A DNA stretch of 34,245 nt from Acidobacteriota bacterium (GTDB taxonomy: Bacteria > Acidobacteriota > Terriglobia > Acidiferrales > 2-02-FULL-67-57). The translations under genes were made by a program, and so were the position numbers. The DNA is taken from assembly GCA_016210855.1 (NCBI GenBank), contig JACQTJ010000127.1, positions 1-34,245 on the forward strand, read 5' to 3'. The notes beneath the pieces are model-generated. The model did no database searches, had not been told where the DNA came from, and was given only the letters and a program-made list of their open reading frames with translations. Positions 16,667 through 25,229 of this stretch are shown piece by piece (the stretch's first letter is position 1; every line of letters starts with the position of its first letter).

Positions 16667-18025
16667 CTAGCGGCGGCGGCCGAGCTTCTTGAGCGCCTCC
16701 CAGGCGGCCACCAGCAGCGGGTCATAAACCGGCCCGTAGGGCGGGGCATAGCCGAGGTCCAGGTGCACGAACTCGGCGACGGTCATGCGGGCCGTCAGAG
16801 CTGTGGCCAGCACGTCCACCCGCCGGGCGGCGCCCTCTTCGCCGGCCAGTTGACCCCCGAGCAGCTGGCCGCTCGCCCGGTCCACGACCAGCTTGGCGCG
16901 CAGGGGTTTGCCCGCTAGGTACTTGGCTTGGGAGAAGCTATCCACGGCTACGCCGAGGGGTGAAAAGCCGGCGGCGCGCGCGGAGGCTTCGCTCAACCCG
17001 GTCTTGCCCACCTCGAGTTCGAACACTTTGGTTACGAGTGTCCCCACCAGGCCGGGGAAAGTGGCGTTGCCCCCGGCGGCGTTCTCTCCGGCCACCCGGC
17101 CCTGCTTATTGGCCGTCGTCCCCAGCGGCACGTAGGCGGGACCACCCGTCACCAAGTGCCAACTCTCCGTGCAATCGCCAGCGGCGTAGATGCTGGGAAG
17201 GTTTGTCTGCTGGCGGTTGTCGGTGCGGATGGCGCCGCTCGAGCCGAGCTCCACGCCCGCCCGGGCCCCCAGCTCTGCCCGCGGCACGAGCCCCGCCGCC
17301 AGCACCACCACGTCGGCCGTAAGGGCGCGCTCGTTGGTGACAAGGACGCTGGCGGGGCCAGACCGCCCCGATTCAATCGAGCTGACCGTGGCATTGAATT
17401 CCGCGCGCACGCCGTGGCGGGCCAGGCGCTCGTTGACCCACTCGCCAATCTCCGGCTCGATGTCTTCGAGGAGGGAAGCGGAGCGCTCGAGCACTGTCAC
17501 TTCCAGATTCCGCCGCCGCAGGGCTTCTGCGACTTCCAGCCCGATGTAGCCGCCGCCGACCACCAGGCCCCGCTTCGGGCCTCGCTCTTCGAGGAAGTGG
17601 CGGAGCGCCAGCGCACCCGCCAGGTCGTTGCAGGTGAAGACGTGGGGGCCCTGGGCGCCGGGAATCGTTTCTGCCGGGGCGCCCCCGCTGGTGAGGATCA
17701 GCTTGTCGTACTTGAGGGCATAGGTGTCTTCGCCGGTCCGGACCGCAACCTGCTTTTGTCCGGGCAGGATCTCCGTCGCTTCGTGGCCGGTGCGGACGTC
17801 AATCCCGCGCCGGGTGCGGAAGTAGTCCGGGGTATAGACCACAAGGTCGTCCGGCCGCGGCACTAGGCCCGAGACCAAGTAGGCCAGCCCGCAGGTGCCG
17901 TACGAGACGTATTCGCCTTTCTCCAGGACAACCACTTCCAGCTGCGGGTTTAGCCGCCGGGCCCGGCTGGCCGCGCTCATCCCGGCGGCGTTCCCTCCGA
18001 TGATGACTAGGCGCTCGGCTGGCAT
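16667..18025 (-). CDS. FAD/NAD-dependent pyridine nucleotide-disulfide oxidoreductase (CoA-disulfide reductase/NADH oxidase-like)
   Basis: VIIGGNAAGMSAASRARR, YVSYGTCGLAYLVSG, LVVGGGYIGLEVAEALRRR, IYAAGDCTE, C-terminal dimerisation domain. Confidence 0.88.
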   Translation of the reverse strand: MPAERLVIIGGNAAGMSAASRARRLNPQLEVVVLEKGEYVSYGTCGLAYLVSGLVPRPDDLVVYTPDYFRTRRGIDVRTGHEATEILPGQKQVAVRTGEDTYALKYDKLILTSGGAPAETIPGAQGPHVFTCNDLAGALALRHFLEERGPKRGLVVGGGYIGLEVAEALRRRNLEVTVLERSASLLEDIEPEIGEWVNERLARHGVRAEFNATVSSIESGRSGPASVLVTNERALTADVVVLAAGLVPRAELGARAGVELGSSGAIRTDNRQQTNLPSIYAAGDCTESWHLVTGGPAYVPLGTTANKQGRVAGENAAGGNATFPGLVGTLVTKVFELEVGKTGLSEASARAAGFSPLGVAVDSFSQAKYLAGKPLRAKLVVDRASGQLLGGQLAGEEGAARRVDVLATALTARMTVAEFVHLDLGYAPPYGPVYDPLLVAAWEALKKLGRRR

Positions 18026-18105
18026 AGACCCCGCTGGGCAAAGAGACTGGGGAAAGGCCCACTCATCTTACGCGAGGCGAGAGAGGCGTCAATCAAAAAC
18101 CCGGG

Positions 18106-19365
18106 CTAGTGGACGCGGCGGGATTTGCGGTTCAGGTAATCGAGCAGCAGGTATTGGCCCAGGGTGTGCGGGGTGGTGAAGTAGGCCTTGCCGCGGGCGA
18201 TCTGGCAGACCTGATGGACGAAGTGCACCAGGCTGTAGTCGTCGGCCAGCATGAAGGTGTTGATGAGGATGCCCGAGCGGCGGCAGCGGGCTACTTCCTG
18301 GAGGGTCTCGCTCACCACCAGCGGGTCGAGCCCGAAGGCGTTCTTGTAGATGCGGCCGTCCTCCAGGGTCAGCGCCGAGGGCTTACCGTCGGTGATCATG
18401 ATGATTTGCCGCATGTCCTTGCTCTCGGTGCTCAACAGGCGTCGGGCCAGCCGCAGGCCTTCGCGGGTGTTGGTGTAGTAGGGCCCTACCTGCACGCGGG
18501 CCAGCTCGCCCAGGGGGAGGTGCTCGGCCGAGTCGTGGAAGAGCACAAGCCGAAGCGAGTCGCCAGGGTACTGGGTGCGGATCAGGTGTGACAGGGCCAG
18601 GGCTACTTTCTTGGCCGGGGTGAAGCGGTCCTCGCCGTAGAGAATCATGCTGTGGCTGCAATCGAGCAGCAGCACAGTGGCGCAGGAGCTCTGGTACTCG
18701 GACTGGTGCACTTGCAGGTCCGCGTAGTCGAGGTCGAGCGGAGGCGCCAGGCTGGTGTGGCCCTCGGCCAGGCGGCGCTTGATGCTGCTTGAAAGCGTGG
18801 CGGTGATGTCCAGGTTCAAGTGGTCGCCGAACTCGTAGGTCTTCGGGGCCCCGACCACCTCGACGCCGGTCGAGAGCTCCTTGGTGTCGTGGCGGCCGAA
18901 ACTCGACTTGCCGAGCGAGCCGAGCAGGTCCTTGAGCTGCTTGTAGCCGAGGAAATCGAGGGCTTTGTCGGTGAGTTCGAAGCGGGCGCGCACCTGGCTC
19001 CAATCTTCCGTGCGTCCGGAGCGGGGCTGGGGCGGAGGAGGCTGGTCCACGCGGATGTAGCCCTCCTCGGCCATGCGCTCGATGAGGTTCTGCAAGAGCT
19101 GATTGAGCAGCTCGTCGGCCTGCTCGGGGTGCTCCTCCATCTGCCGCCGGAGCTCCGGGGGGAGCATCTCCTTAGCCTCGAGCGCTTCCACGATGGCCTG
19201 GCGGAGCTGCTCCAGGGTGCGCTCGAAGTCCACCTCGTAGAAGCCGTAGGCTTGGGCCTGGAAGCCGCTCTGTAAGAGGTAGTCGGCGAGCTGCGAGAGC
19301 AGCTCGTCCATGTCAATCCCGTCGGCTTCGGTCCCGGTGTAGCGGGAGTAGCGGGTGAAGCGCAT
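18106..19365 (-). CDS. VWA-domain protein
   Basis: MIDAS-like [29 protein letters not shown]; downstream of the MoxR-type ATPase on the same strand. Confidence 0.85.
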   Translation of the reverse strand: MRFTRYSRYTGTEADGIDMDELLSQLADYLLQSGFQAQAYGFYEVDFERTLEQLRQAIVEALEAKEMLPPELRRQMEEHPEQADELLNQLLQNLIERMAEEGYIRVDQPPPPQPRSGRTEDWSQVRARFELTDKALDFLGYKQLKDLLGSLGKSSFGRHDTKELSTGVEVVGAPKTYEFGDHLNLDITATLSSSIKRRLAEGHTSLAPPLDLDYADLQVHQSEYQSSCATVLLLDCSHSMILYGEDRFTPAKKVALALSHLIRTQYPGDSLRLVLFHDSAEHLPLGELARVQVGPYYTNTREGLRLARRLLSTESKDMRQIIMITDGKPSALTLEDGRIYKNAFGLDPLVVSETLQEVARCRRSGILINTFMLADDYSLVHFVHQVCQIARGKAYFTTPHTLGQYLLLDYLNRKSRRVH

Positions 19366-19374
19366 CCGGCGGCC

Positions 19375-20853
19375 TCACTGGTAGGGGCGCCGGGAGCGCG
19401 GTGGGGTCTCCCGGGCCGAGGGCTCCGGGCGAGGCCGCTCCTCGGCATAGAAGCCGCGTTCTTCGCTGCGGCTGATGCGGCGGTGGGCGTGCAGCCCTTC
19501 GAGCACAAACTCGCAGGCGGGGACAAGGTCTGCCGGGTCGGCCGTCGCCTTGAGGCCCAGGGCAGCCGTGCTCTCCACCAAGCCCTGAATCTTGCGGAAC
19601 TGCTCGAGCAGTTCGCTTGCCGGCGCCTCGGCCGGCACCTTCAAGGTCCCGCCCAGCTCGAACCACTGCACCACCTGGTCGAGGTTGGCCTTCTGGAAGT
19701 ACTGCTGGAAGACGGTGCCGACGGCGCGGCGGATGAGTTCCCGGGCCACCTGGTCGGCCCCGTGCACTTCGCCTTCGTACTCGAGCTCGAATTTGCCGGT
19801 GAGCGAGGTCATGGCCGCGTAGACATCGCCGACCCGAGGCACCACTTTTTTCTCGCCCGCCTGGCGGGCCCGGCGCTCGGCGTTCGAGACCACGTTTTCC
19901 AAGCAGGTGATGGGCATGCGCTGGCTGACCCCGGAGCGCTTGTCAATTTTCTTGTCCTGGCGGGCTTGGAAGGCGATTTCTTCCACGATTTCGGCCACGA
20001 AGGGCGGCACGGTTACGGTTCCTGCGCCGTCGCGGCTCAGCCAGGCTTCCTGCCGGGTGATGGTCATCCCTTCTTCGCGGGCGACGGGGTAGTGGGTGCG
20101 GATTTCCGACCCGATGCGGTCCTTGAGGGGACTGATGATTTTTCCGCGGGCCGTGTAGTCTTCGGGGTTGGCGGTGAAGACCAGGCAGAGATCGAGCGGC
20201 AGCCGCACCGGGTAGCCCTTCACCTGGATGTCGCCCTCCTGCATGATGTTGAACAAGCCCACCTGTATCTTGGGGGCGAGGTCAGGCAGCTCGTTCAGGG
20301 CGAAGATGCCGCGGTGGGCGCGCGGGAGTAGGCCGTAGTGGATGGTGAGCTCGTCGGAAAGGGCCAGGCCGCCCCGGGCGGCCTTGATGGGGTCGATGTC
20401 GCCGAGGATGTCGGCAACGGTGACGTCGGGCGTGGCGAGCTTCTCGACCAAGCGGCGCTCCCGAGCCAGAAAGGCGATCGGGGTCGAATCGCCCTTCTCC
20501 CCCACCAGCAGCCGGCAGGCGCGGCACAGCGGCCCGAACGGGTTGTCGTTGATCTCGCAGCCGGCCATGACCGGGATTTCCCGGTCCAGGAAGTTCACTA
20601 GCGCCCGCAGGATGCGGCTCTTGGCCTGCCCGCGCAGGCCGAGCAGAATGAAGTTGTGCCGGGAGAGGATGGCGTTGACGATCTGGGGGATGACGCTGTC
20701 GTCGTAGCCCACGATGCCGGGGAAGAGCGGCTCGCCGCCATCAAGCTTGGCCAGCACGTTCTCCCGCATCTCGTCTTTCACGCTGCGGCGAGCCCGCTTC
20801 TCGACCTCCGGCCCGTCGGCGCGCAGTTCACCCAGGGTTCGCGGCTTGGTCAT
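19375..20853 (-). CDS. MoxR-like / Mg-chelatase-type AAA+ ATPase
   Basis: HNFILLGLRGQAKSRILRALV, GIFALNELPDLAPKIQVGLFNIMQEGDIQVKGYPVRLPLDLCLVFTANPEDYTARGKIISPLKDRIGSEIRTHYP. Confidence 0.88.
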   Translation of the reverse strand: MTKPRTLGELRADGPEVEKRARRSVKDEMRENVLAKLDGGEPLFPGIVGYDDSVIPQIVNAILSRHNFILLGLRGQAKSRILRALVNFLDREIPVMAGCEINDNPFGPLCRACRLLVGEKGDSTPIAFLARERRLVEKLATPDVTVADILGDIDPIKAARGGLALSDELTIHYGLLPRAHRGIFALNELPDLAPKIQVGLFNIMQEGDIQVKGYPVRLPLDLCLVFTANPEDYTARGKIISPLKDRIGSEIRTHYPVAREEGMTITRQEAWLSRDGAGTVTVPPFVAEIVEEIAFQARQDKKIDKRSGVSQRMPITCLENVVSNAERRARQAGEKKVVPRVGDVYAAMTSLTGKFELEYEGEVHGADQVARELIRRAVGTVFQQYFQKANLDQVVQWFELGGTLKVPAEAPASELLEQFRKIQGLVESTAALGLKATADPADLVPACEFVLEGLHAHRRISRSEERGFYAEERPRPEPSARETPPRSRRPYQ

Positions 20854-20954
20854 TGTCTTCCTTTCATTGGAGTGCTCCCGACGCCCGCCCCATTATAGTC
20901 GAACTCAGCCTCCGCCTTCTGCTCCTCTTTGGATGCGTCGGCTGGGCAAGGCGA

Positions 20955-20986
20955 TTGACTTGCCGTGGAGAGGACAGTAGTAAAGT
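20955..20986 (+). promoter_or_regulatory. Putative promoter (TTGACT-N17-TAGTAA, overlapping TAAAGT)
   Basis: -35/-10-like boxes upstream of the SDR starting at 21020. Confidence 0.4.
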
Positions 20987-21019
20987 AGTACGCGTCGCTT
21001 GCTCGCGCGAGGGGGCGCC

Positions 21020-21808
21020 ATGCAATTGGCCAATCAGGTGGCAATTATTACCGGGGCATCGTCGGGCATCGGGGAAGCTATCACCCGCTGCTTTGCGGCC
21101 GAAGGGGCGCGGGTGGTGCTGGCGGCGCGCTCGGAAGAGAAGCTGCGCGGGCTGGCGGCGGAGCTGGGCGCGGAACGGGCGCTCGTGGTCCCGACCGATG
21201 TCGCCGACTCGGGACAGGTGGAGCGCCTGGTGGCGCAGACGGTGGAGCGCTTCGGCGGCGTTGACGTACTGGTCAACAACGCCGGCATAGGTCTCTTGGG
21301 CCGCATGGAGGAAACCGACTGGGAACACTTCCGGCGAATGTGGGAGGTGAATTTCTTCGGCCTGGTGCGCCTGACGCGGGCGGCGCTGCCGTACCTGAAA
21401 AAGCGGAAAGGAGTGGTGGTGAACATCTCCTCCGTCGCCGGGAAACTCGCCTTGCCCTACATGAGCGGCTACTGCGCCACCAAGTCTGCCTTGAACGCCT
21501 TCTCCACCGGGCTGCGGATGGACGTGGCACAGGCGGGGGTGCGGGTGGTCGTGATCTGTCCGGGCCGGGTGCGCACCCGCTTCCACGCCAACGTCTACCG
21601 CGAGGGAGAGAATCTGCCCGGGGTTTTCCGCGCAGAGAAGCGGCGCTATACCGGCATCACTGCTGAAGAGGTGGCCCGGGCCACGCTCCGGGCGGTGCGG
21701 CGGAACCGGCGAGAGATTGTGGTGCCGTGGACGCTGCGGCTGCTGGTGGGCTTCCGCGCCCTGTTCCCGGCTTTCACTGACCGTATGCTGGTCCGCCTGT
21801 TCCGCTAA
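21020..21808 (+). CDS. SDR-family oxidoreductase
   Basis: VAIITGASSGIGEAITRCF, NNAGIGL, SSVAGKLALPYMSGYCATKSALNAFS. Confidence 0.9.
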   Translation: MQLANQVAIITGASSGIGEAITRCFAAEGARVVLAARSEEKLRGLAAELGAERALVVPTDVADSGQVERLVAQTVERFGGVDVLVNNAGIGLLGRMEETDWEHFRRMWEVNFFGLVRLTRAALPYLKKRKGVVVNISSVAGKLALPYMSGYCATKSALNAFSTGLRMDVAQAGVRVVVICPGRVRTRFHANVYREGENLPGVFRAEKRRYTGITAEEVARATLRAVRRNRREIVVPWTLRLLVGFRALFPAFTDRMLVRLFR

Positions 21809-21837
21809 GGGTGGGGGAGGCAGCCGGCAGGCAAGAG

Positions 21838-22155
21838 CTAGGAGGAGAGGTCGTGGAGGGCCTGCTCGAGCTCGCTCTTGGTGTGGAAGTCGCCGTTGCG
21901 GCTGGCGACCTCGATGCCGCGCTCGAACAGGGCGCGGGCTTCCTCGACCCGCCCCAGCTTTCCCAGCAGCACTCCGGCGTGGTAGTAGGCGGCGGTGTAA
22001 TTCGGGTTGAAGCCCAGGAGTTTCTGGAACAGGGCCAGGGCGTCGTCGTTCCGGCCCGCGGTGGCGTACTCGAGGGCCAGGCCGTAGTGGGCAAAGGAGT
22101 CGTTGGGCTGCTGGCGGACGAATGCCTCGAGCATTTCCATCCGCGATTTACTCAT
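21838..22155 (-). CDS. TPR-repeat protein
   Basis: FAHYGLALEYATAGRNDDALALFQKLLGFNPNYTAAYYHAGVLLGKLGRVEEARALFERGIEVA. Confidence 0.8.
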   Translation of the reverse strand: MSKSRMEMLEAFVRQQPNDSFAHYGLALEYATAGRNDDALALFQKLLGFNPNYTAAYYHAGVLLGKLGRVEEARALFERGIEVASRNGDFHTKSELEQALHDLSS

Positions 22156-22181
22156 GGTGAATCCCCGTTCGCGGGGCGCAA

Positions 22182-22210
22182 TTGCAAAGGCCCCCACCTG
22201 CGCTTATAGT
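22182..22210 (+). promoter_or_regulatory. Putative sigma70-type promoter (TTGCAA-N17-TATAGT)
   Basis: Spacing read directly; upstream of the CDS at 22240. Confidence 0.5.
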
Positions 22211-22239
22211 ATAGAACTCTTTTGGCCGGAGAGAAAAAG

Positions 22240-23046
22240 ATGCGAAGAATCCTGCTGGCCGGGGCTTTGCTGGTTGGCGTCGCAGCCGTGGCAGCCGCAC
22301 AATCGTCCTCGGAGGCGCGGGCCGCGGCGGTGGTGGACGAGATGATGAACGCCATGGGCGGCCAGGAGAGCTGGGAGAAGATGCGTTACCTGCGCTTCGA
22401 CTGGGTGGTGGAGCGGGACGGGAAGGAAGCGGCGCACGTCCGGCACCTCTGGGACCGCTACCAGGGCCACTACCGGCTGGAGTGGACCTCGCGGGAGGGA
22501 ACCAAGCTGGCGGCTCTCTTCAACGTGAATACCCGCTCGGGGCGCGTGCTCGTGAACGGGGAGCCCGCCCGCGATGAAGATGAGCAGAAATACCTCGACC
22601 AGGCCTACGGGCGCTTCATCAACGACAGCTACTGGCTGCTGATGCCCTGGAAGCTGAAGGACCCCGGGGTGAAGCTCGAGTATGCGGGCGAAACCCAACT
22701 CGACGGCCAGAGCTATGACCTCATCCACGTGAGCTTCGCGCAAGTGGGCCTGACCCCGGGCGACCACTACTGGGCCTACGTCAACCGCCGCACGCGCTTG
22801 ATGGAGCGCTGGGCCTACTTCCTGCAAAGCTATGAAGGCACCCCAGCGGTGGAGAAAGCCACGCCCTGGCAGTGGCAGAGCTGGGCGGACGTGGGCGGGG
22901 GCCTGCACCTGGCGCGGGAAAAGGTGCGGGTGGGAGAGAATATGCGCATCTACTTCCCGCTGCTCGAGGTGCTGCCCGGTGTGGAGCCGACGGCGTTTGA
23001 GTCTTTCGAGTCGCCGATGCCGGGGCCGCCGCCCGCAGGGGAATGA
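22240..23046 (+). CDS. Exported protein, possibly outer-membrane lipoprotein-sorting-like
   Basis: Signal peptide MRRILLAGALLVGVAAVAAAQSS; start inferred at 22240. Confidence 0.7.
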   Translation: MRRILLAGALLVGVAAVAAAQSSSEARAAAVVDEMMNAMGGQESWEKMRYLRFDWVVERDGKEAAHVRHLWDRYQGHYRLEWTSREGTKLAALFNVNTRSGRVLVNGEPARDEDEQKYLDQAYGRFINDSYWLLMPWKLKDPGVKLEYAGETQLDGQSYDLIHVSFAQVGLTPGDHYWAYVNRRTRLMERWAYFLQSYEGTPAVEKATPWQWQSWADVGGGLHLAREKVRVGENMRIYFPLLEVLPGVEPTAFESFESPMPGPPPAGE

Positions 23047-23615
23047 AGATGGCCCGGAAGACTAGGAAGGCCAGGAGGCGAGGGAGCCAACAGGGAGCGG
23101 CCGAGGCTGCGGCAGCGGTCGAGCCCTTCGCGCCCTCTTTGGGCAAGCCGGTGCGGGCCTCGCAGGTCGAGTACGTGGAGGTGGTGCTGCCGAGCCAGGC
23201 GAACCCGCTCGGGAACGTGCTGGGCGGGCACGTGATGCACCTGATTGACATCACCGCCGCCATCGCCGCTCACCGCCACAGCAACAGCTACGCGGCCACG
23301 GTGGCGGTGGACTACCTCGACTTCCGCCACCCCATCAAGATCGGGCAGTTGATTGTGCTCAAGGCCTCGGTGAACCGGGTTTTTCAGACTTCGATGGAAG
23401 TCGGCGTCAAGGTCTTCTCCGAGGATATCCTGACCGGCGAGCGCCGGCACACCAGCTCGGCCTACGTGACCTTTGTCGCCCTGGATGAAAAGGGAAACCC
23501 CAAGCCGGTCCTGCCGGTGATCTGCGAGACCCCCGAGGAGCGGCGCCGCTATGGGGAGGCCGAGAGTCGCCGGCAGCAGCGCCTCGCCCACCGGTACAAG
23601 AGGACATCAGGCTAG
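23043..23615 (+). CDS. Acyl-CoA thioesterase (hotdog fold, YciA/BFIT-like)
   Basis: ANPLGNVLGGHVMHLIDITAAIAAHRHS...VDYLDFRHPIKIGQLIVLKASVNRVFQTSMEVGVKV. Confidence 0.88.
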   Translation: MKMARKTRKARRRGSQQGAAEAAAAVEPFAPSLGKPVRASQVEYVEVVLPSQANPLGNVLGGHVMHLIDITAAIAAHRHSNSYAATVAVDYLDFRHPIKIGQLIVLKASVNRVFQTSMEVGVKVFSEDILTGERRHTSSAYVTFVALDEKGNPKPVLPVICETPEERRRYGEAESRRQQRLAHRYKRTSG

Positions 23616-23627
23616 AAAGAAGAAGGG

Positions 23628-23766
23628 GGGGACCCCGGGACTCGCCTGTCCTGAGGCCGTCCGGCCGAAGGGCTCGCCCTGAGCGGAGTCGAAGGGCTTG
23701 TCCCGAGCCCCGAACTTTCGGGCGAGGGGAACCCCGGGACCTCTGCCGTGACACGCTGACGCGTTC
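23628..23766 (-). pseudogene. tRNA-Asp 3'-part remnant interrupted in the T-loop by a REP-like sequence
   Basis: Matches the T-arm, acceptor and anticodon arm of the intact tRNA-Asp; lacks the 5' acceptor strand and D-arm. Confidence 0.75.
23645..23730. repeat. REP-like palindromic insertion inside the tRNA remnant
   Basis: GGCCGTCCGGCC and CCCGAGCCCCGAACTTTCGGGCGAGGGG palindromes separate the two tRNA-matching blocks. Confidence 0.6.
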
Positions 23767-23778
23767 CCGCAAACACCC

Positions 23779-23808
23779 TTGACACTGGACGGGGTGTGCG
23801 GCTAGCCT
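23779..23808 (+). promoter_or_regulatory. Putative promoter (TTGACA-N18-TAGCCT) for the PilZ gene
   Basis: Consensus -35 with 18-bp spacer. Confidence 0.45.
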
Positions 23809-23861
23809 ACGCGAGAGTCGCTTCTCTCGCCACGACTCGAGCTCTAGCGCGGGGACAAGGC

Positions 23862-24662
23862 TTGCCCTTCCCGACCGAAAAGAAAGACCGCCGCTCGACG
23901 CGCGTCCTCGTCAACATCCCCCTTGTCCTTTCGGGGGTGAACAGCCGCGGTGAGCGGGTCGAGGCGGCCGGAGAAACCTTGGTCGTCAACAAGCACGGCG
24001 CGAAAATCCACACGTTAGAGCCGCTTGAACGGGGTATGAAGATCCAAGTGACCATCCCCTCCCGGAAGCTATCCCGCGGGGCCCAGGTCGTGTGGGTCGA
24101 TGAGCGCGACCCGACGCAGGCGGAACTCGATTTCGGTGTGGAACTCGACACCGCGGAGAACTTTTGGGGCATCTACTTCCCGCCGGAAGACTGGCGAGAG
24201 GCGGATTCCTGGAAAGACGAAGAGGTTGCGGTGGGGGCTGCGCTCCGGCCGGCTCCGGGCCCCCTATCGCAAACCGCCCCTAGCAAAACACTCTCAGAGG
24301 AGTCACTGGGTTCCAGGATTTCTCCTGCGCTTGTTCCTGCGGCTTCTCCGAGCCAGCGCGCGCCGGTTGTGATTCCAGCCGTGGGCTCAGAGGTGTACGT
24401 GCGGGGAATGTCAGCCGTACGAATTCCCTTCCAGGAGAAGACGTACTTGCGGCTGGTCGGCGAGAATGAAGCCACGATTGATTTGCGGCCAGTCGTAGAT
24501 GTTGGAGTGATGGTGCAGGTGATCTTTCCCGCCACCAAGCTCGGGCTGAAGGCACGGACCTCCGCCGTAGGCACCAACCGGCGGGAAGGACGCTGGCGGA
24601 TGTGGATCCGCTTTCTTGATCCCTTCGAGATTGGCCCGCTGGAACCTGTACCGAGCGCGTAG
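23862..24662 (+). CDS. PilZ-domain protein (start uncertain; TTG 23862 or GTG 23796)
   Basis: DRRSTRVLVNIPLVLSG, ETLVVNKHGAKIHTLEPLERGMKIQVTI; second PilZ-like segment in the C-terminal half. Confidence 0.75.
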   Translation: MPFPTEKKDRRSTRVLVNIPLVLSGVNSRGERVEAAGETLVVNKHGAKIHTLEPLERGMKIQVTIPSRKLSRGAQVVWVDERDPTQAELDFGVELDTAENFWGIYFPPEDWREADSWKDEEVAVGAALRPAPGPLSQTAPSKTLSEESLGSRISPALVPAASPSQRAPVVIPAVGSEVYVRGMSAVRIPFQEKTYLRLVGENEATIDLRPVVDVGVMVQVIFPATKLGLKARTSAVGTNRREGRWRMWIRFLDPFEIGPLEPVPSA

Positions 24663-24785
24663 CGCCTCGCCCACCGGTACCAGAAAACCACAAGCTGAAA
24701 GGGAAGGCTGCAGCTCCGCGGGCGGGAATGGCGGGGACGACGGGACTCGAACCCGCGACCTCTGCCGTGACAGGGCAGCGTTCTA
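24661..24785. repeat. Direct-repeat copy B: thioesterase-tail homology plus 3' part of intact tRNA-Asp
   Basis: See 23578-23766. Confidence 0.8.
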
Positions 24786-24805
24786 GCCAACTGAACTACG
24801 TCCCC
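24729..24805 (-). tRNA. tRNA-Asp (anticodon GTC), encoded CCA
   Basis: GGGGACGTAGTTCAGTTGGCTAGAACGCTGCCCTGTCACGGCAGAGGTCGCGGGTTCGAGTCCCGTCGTCCCCGCCA on the minus strand; loop CTGTCAC. Confidence 0.96.
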
Positions 24806-24836
24806 GCGGCTTGCCTGGCCCCGAATAGGGGCACAG

Positions 24837-24908
24837 TGGGCGATGTCCGATTCGAACGGACGACCTTCCCGGTGTAAGCGGGATGCTCTACCCCTGAGCT
24901 AACCGCCC
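24837..24908 (-). tRNA. tRNA-Val (anticodon TAC)
   Basis: GGGCGGTTAGCTCAGGGGTAGAGCATCCCGCTTACACCGGGAAGGTCGTCCGTTCGAATCGGACATCGCCCA; no encoded CCA. Confidence 0.95.
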
Positions 24909-24969
24909 ACCCACTCATTCTAGCACGGCCCCGGCGGCCGGGGGAGACCGGTGGAGGGCTGCCAGCCGC

Positions 24970-25227
24970 TTAGGAACCGGGGACGATTTTCTTCGCTTTC
25001 AGCTGCTGGACGATGGTGGAACGCAGCTCGGCGTCGGGCATGGAGACGTAGCGGACGAAGTCGAGCCGGAGCATCACCGGCCGGTCGTCTTTTTGGGCGA
25101 CCACGCCCAGGTTCTCGCGGCTGGAGTCGAGGAAGACCTCGACGAACTTCAGCTCCGGGTCGAGCTCCGCGAACAGAGGTTCCAGGCGGCGGCGGATGCT
25201 CTGCTTGCGCTCGGGGGTGAGCTCCAT
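24970..25227 (-). CDS. Conserved-looking hypothetical protein
   Basis: MELTPERKQSIRRRLEPLFAELDPELKFVEVFLDSSRENLGVVAQKDDRPVMLRLDFVRYVSMPD; 3 nt between permease stop-side start and this gene suggests an operon. Confidence 0.6.
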   Translation of the reverse strand: MELTPERKQSIRRRLEPLFAELDPELKFVEVFLDSSRENLGVVAQKDDRPVMLRLDFVRYVSMPDAELRSTIVQQLKAKKIVPGS

Positions 25228-25229
25228 GG

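Larger units (their letters stand above)
23578..23766. repeat. Direct-repeat copy A: thioesterase 3' end plus broken tRNA-Asp remnant
   Basis: 20 nt AGCGCCTCGCCCACCGGTAC identical to 24661-24680; GGGGACCCCGGGACTCG (23628-23644) 15/17 to 24733-24749; GACCTCTGCCGTGACA (23738-23753) identical to 24757-24772. Confidence 0.82.

Noticed and set aside
17341-17371. Possible fourth copy of the 28-bp palindrome (TGGCGGGGCCAGACCGCCCC)
   Set aside because: Only about 11 nt match one arm and it fits ordinary GC-rich coding of the oxidoreductase.
18106-20853. MoxR/VWA pair as a novel defence system
   Set aside because: MoxR ATPase plus VWA gene pairs are common and usually chaperone/metal-insertion-like; no defence effector adjacent.
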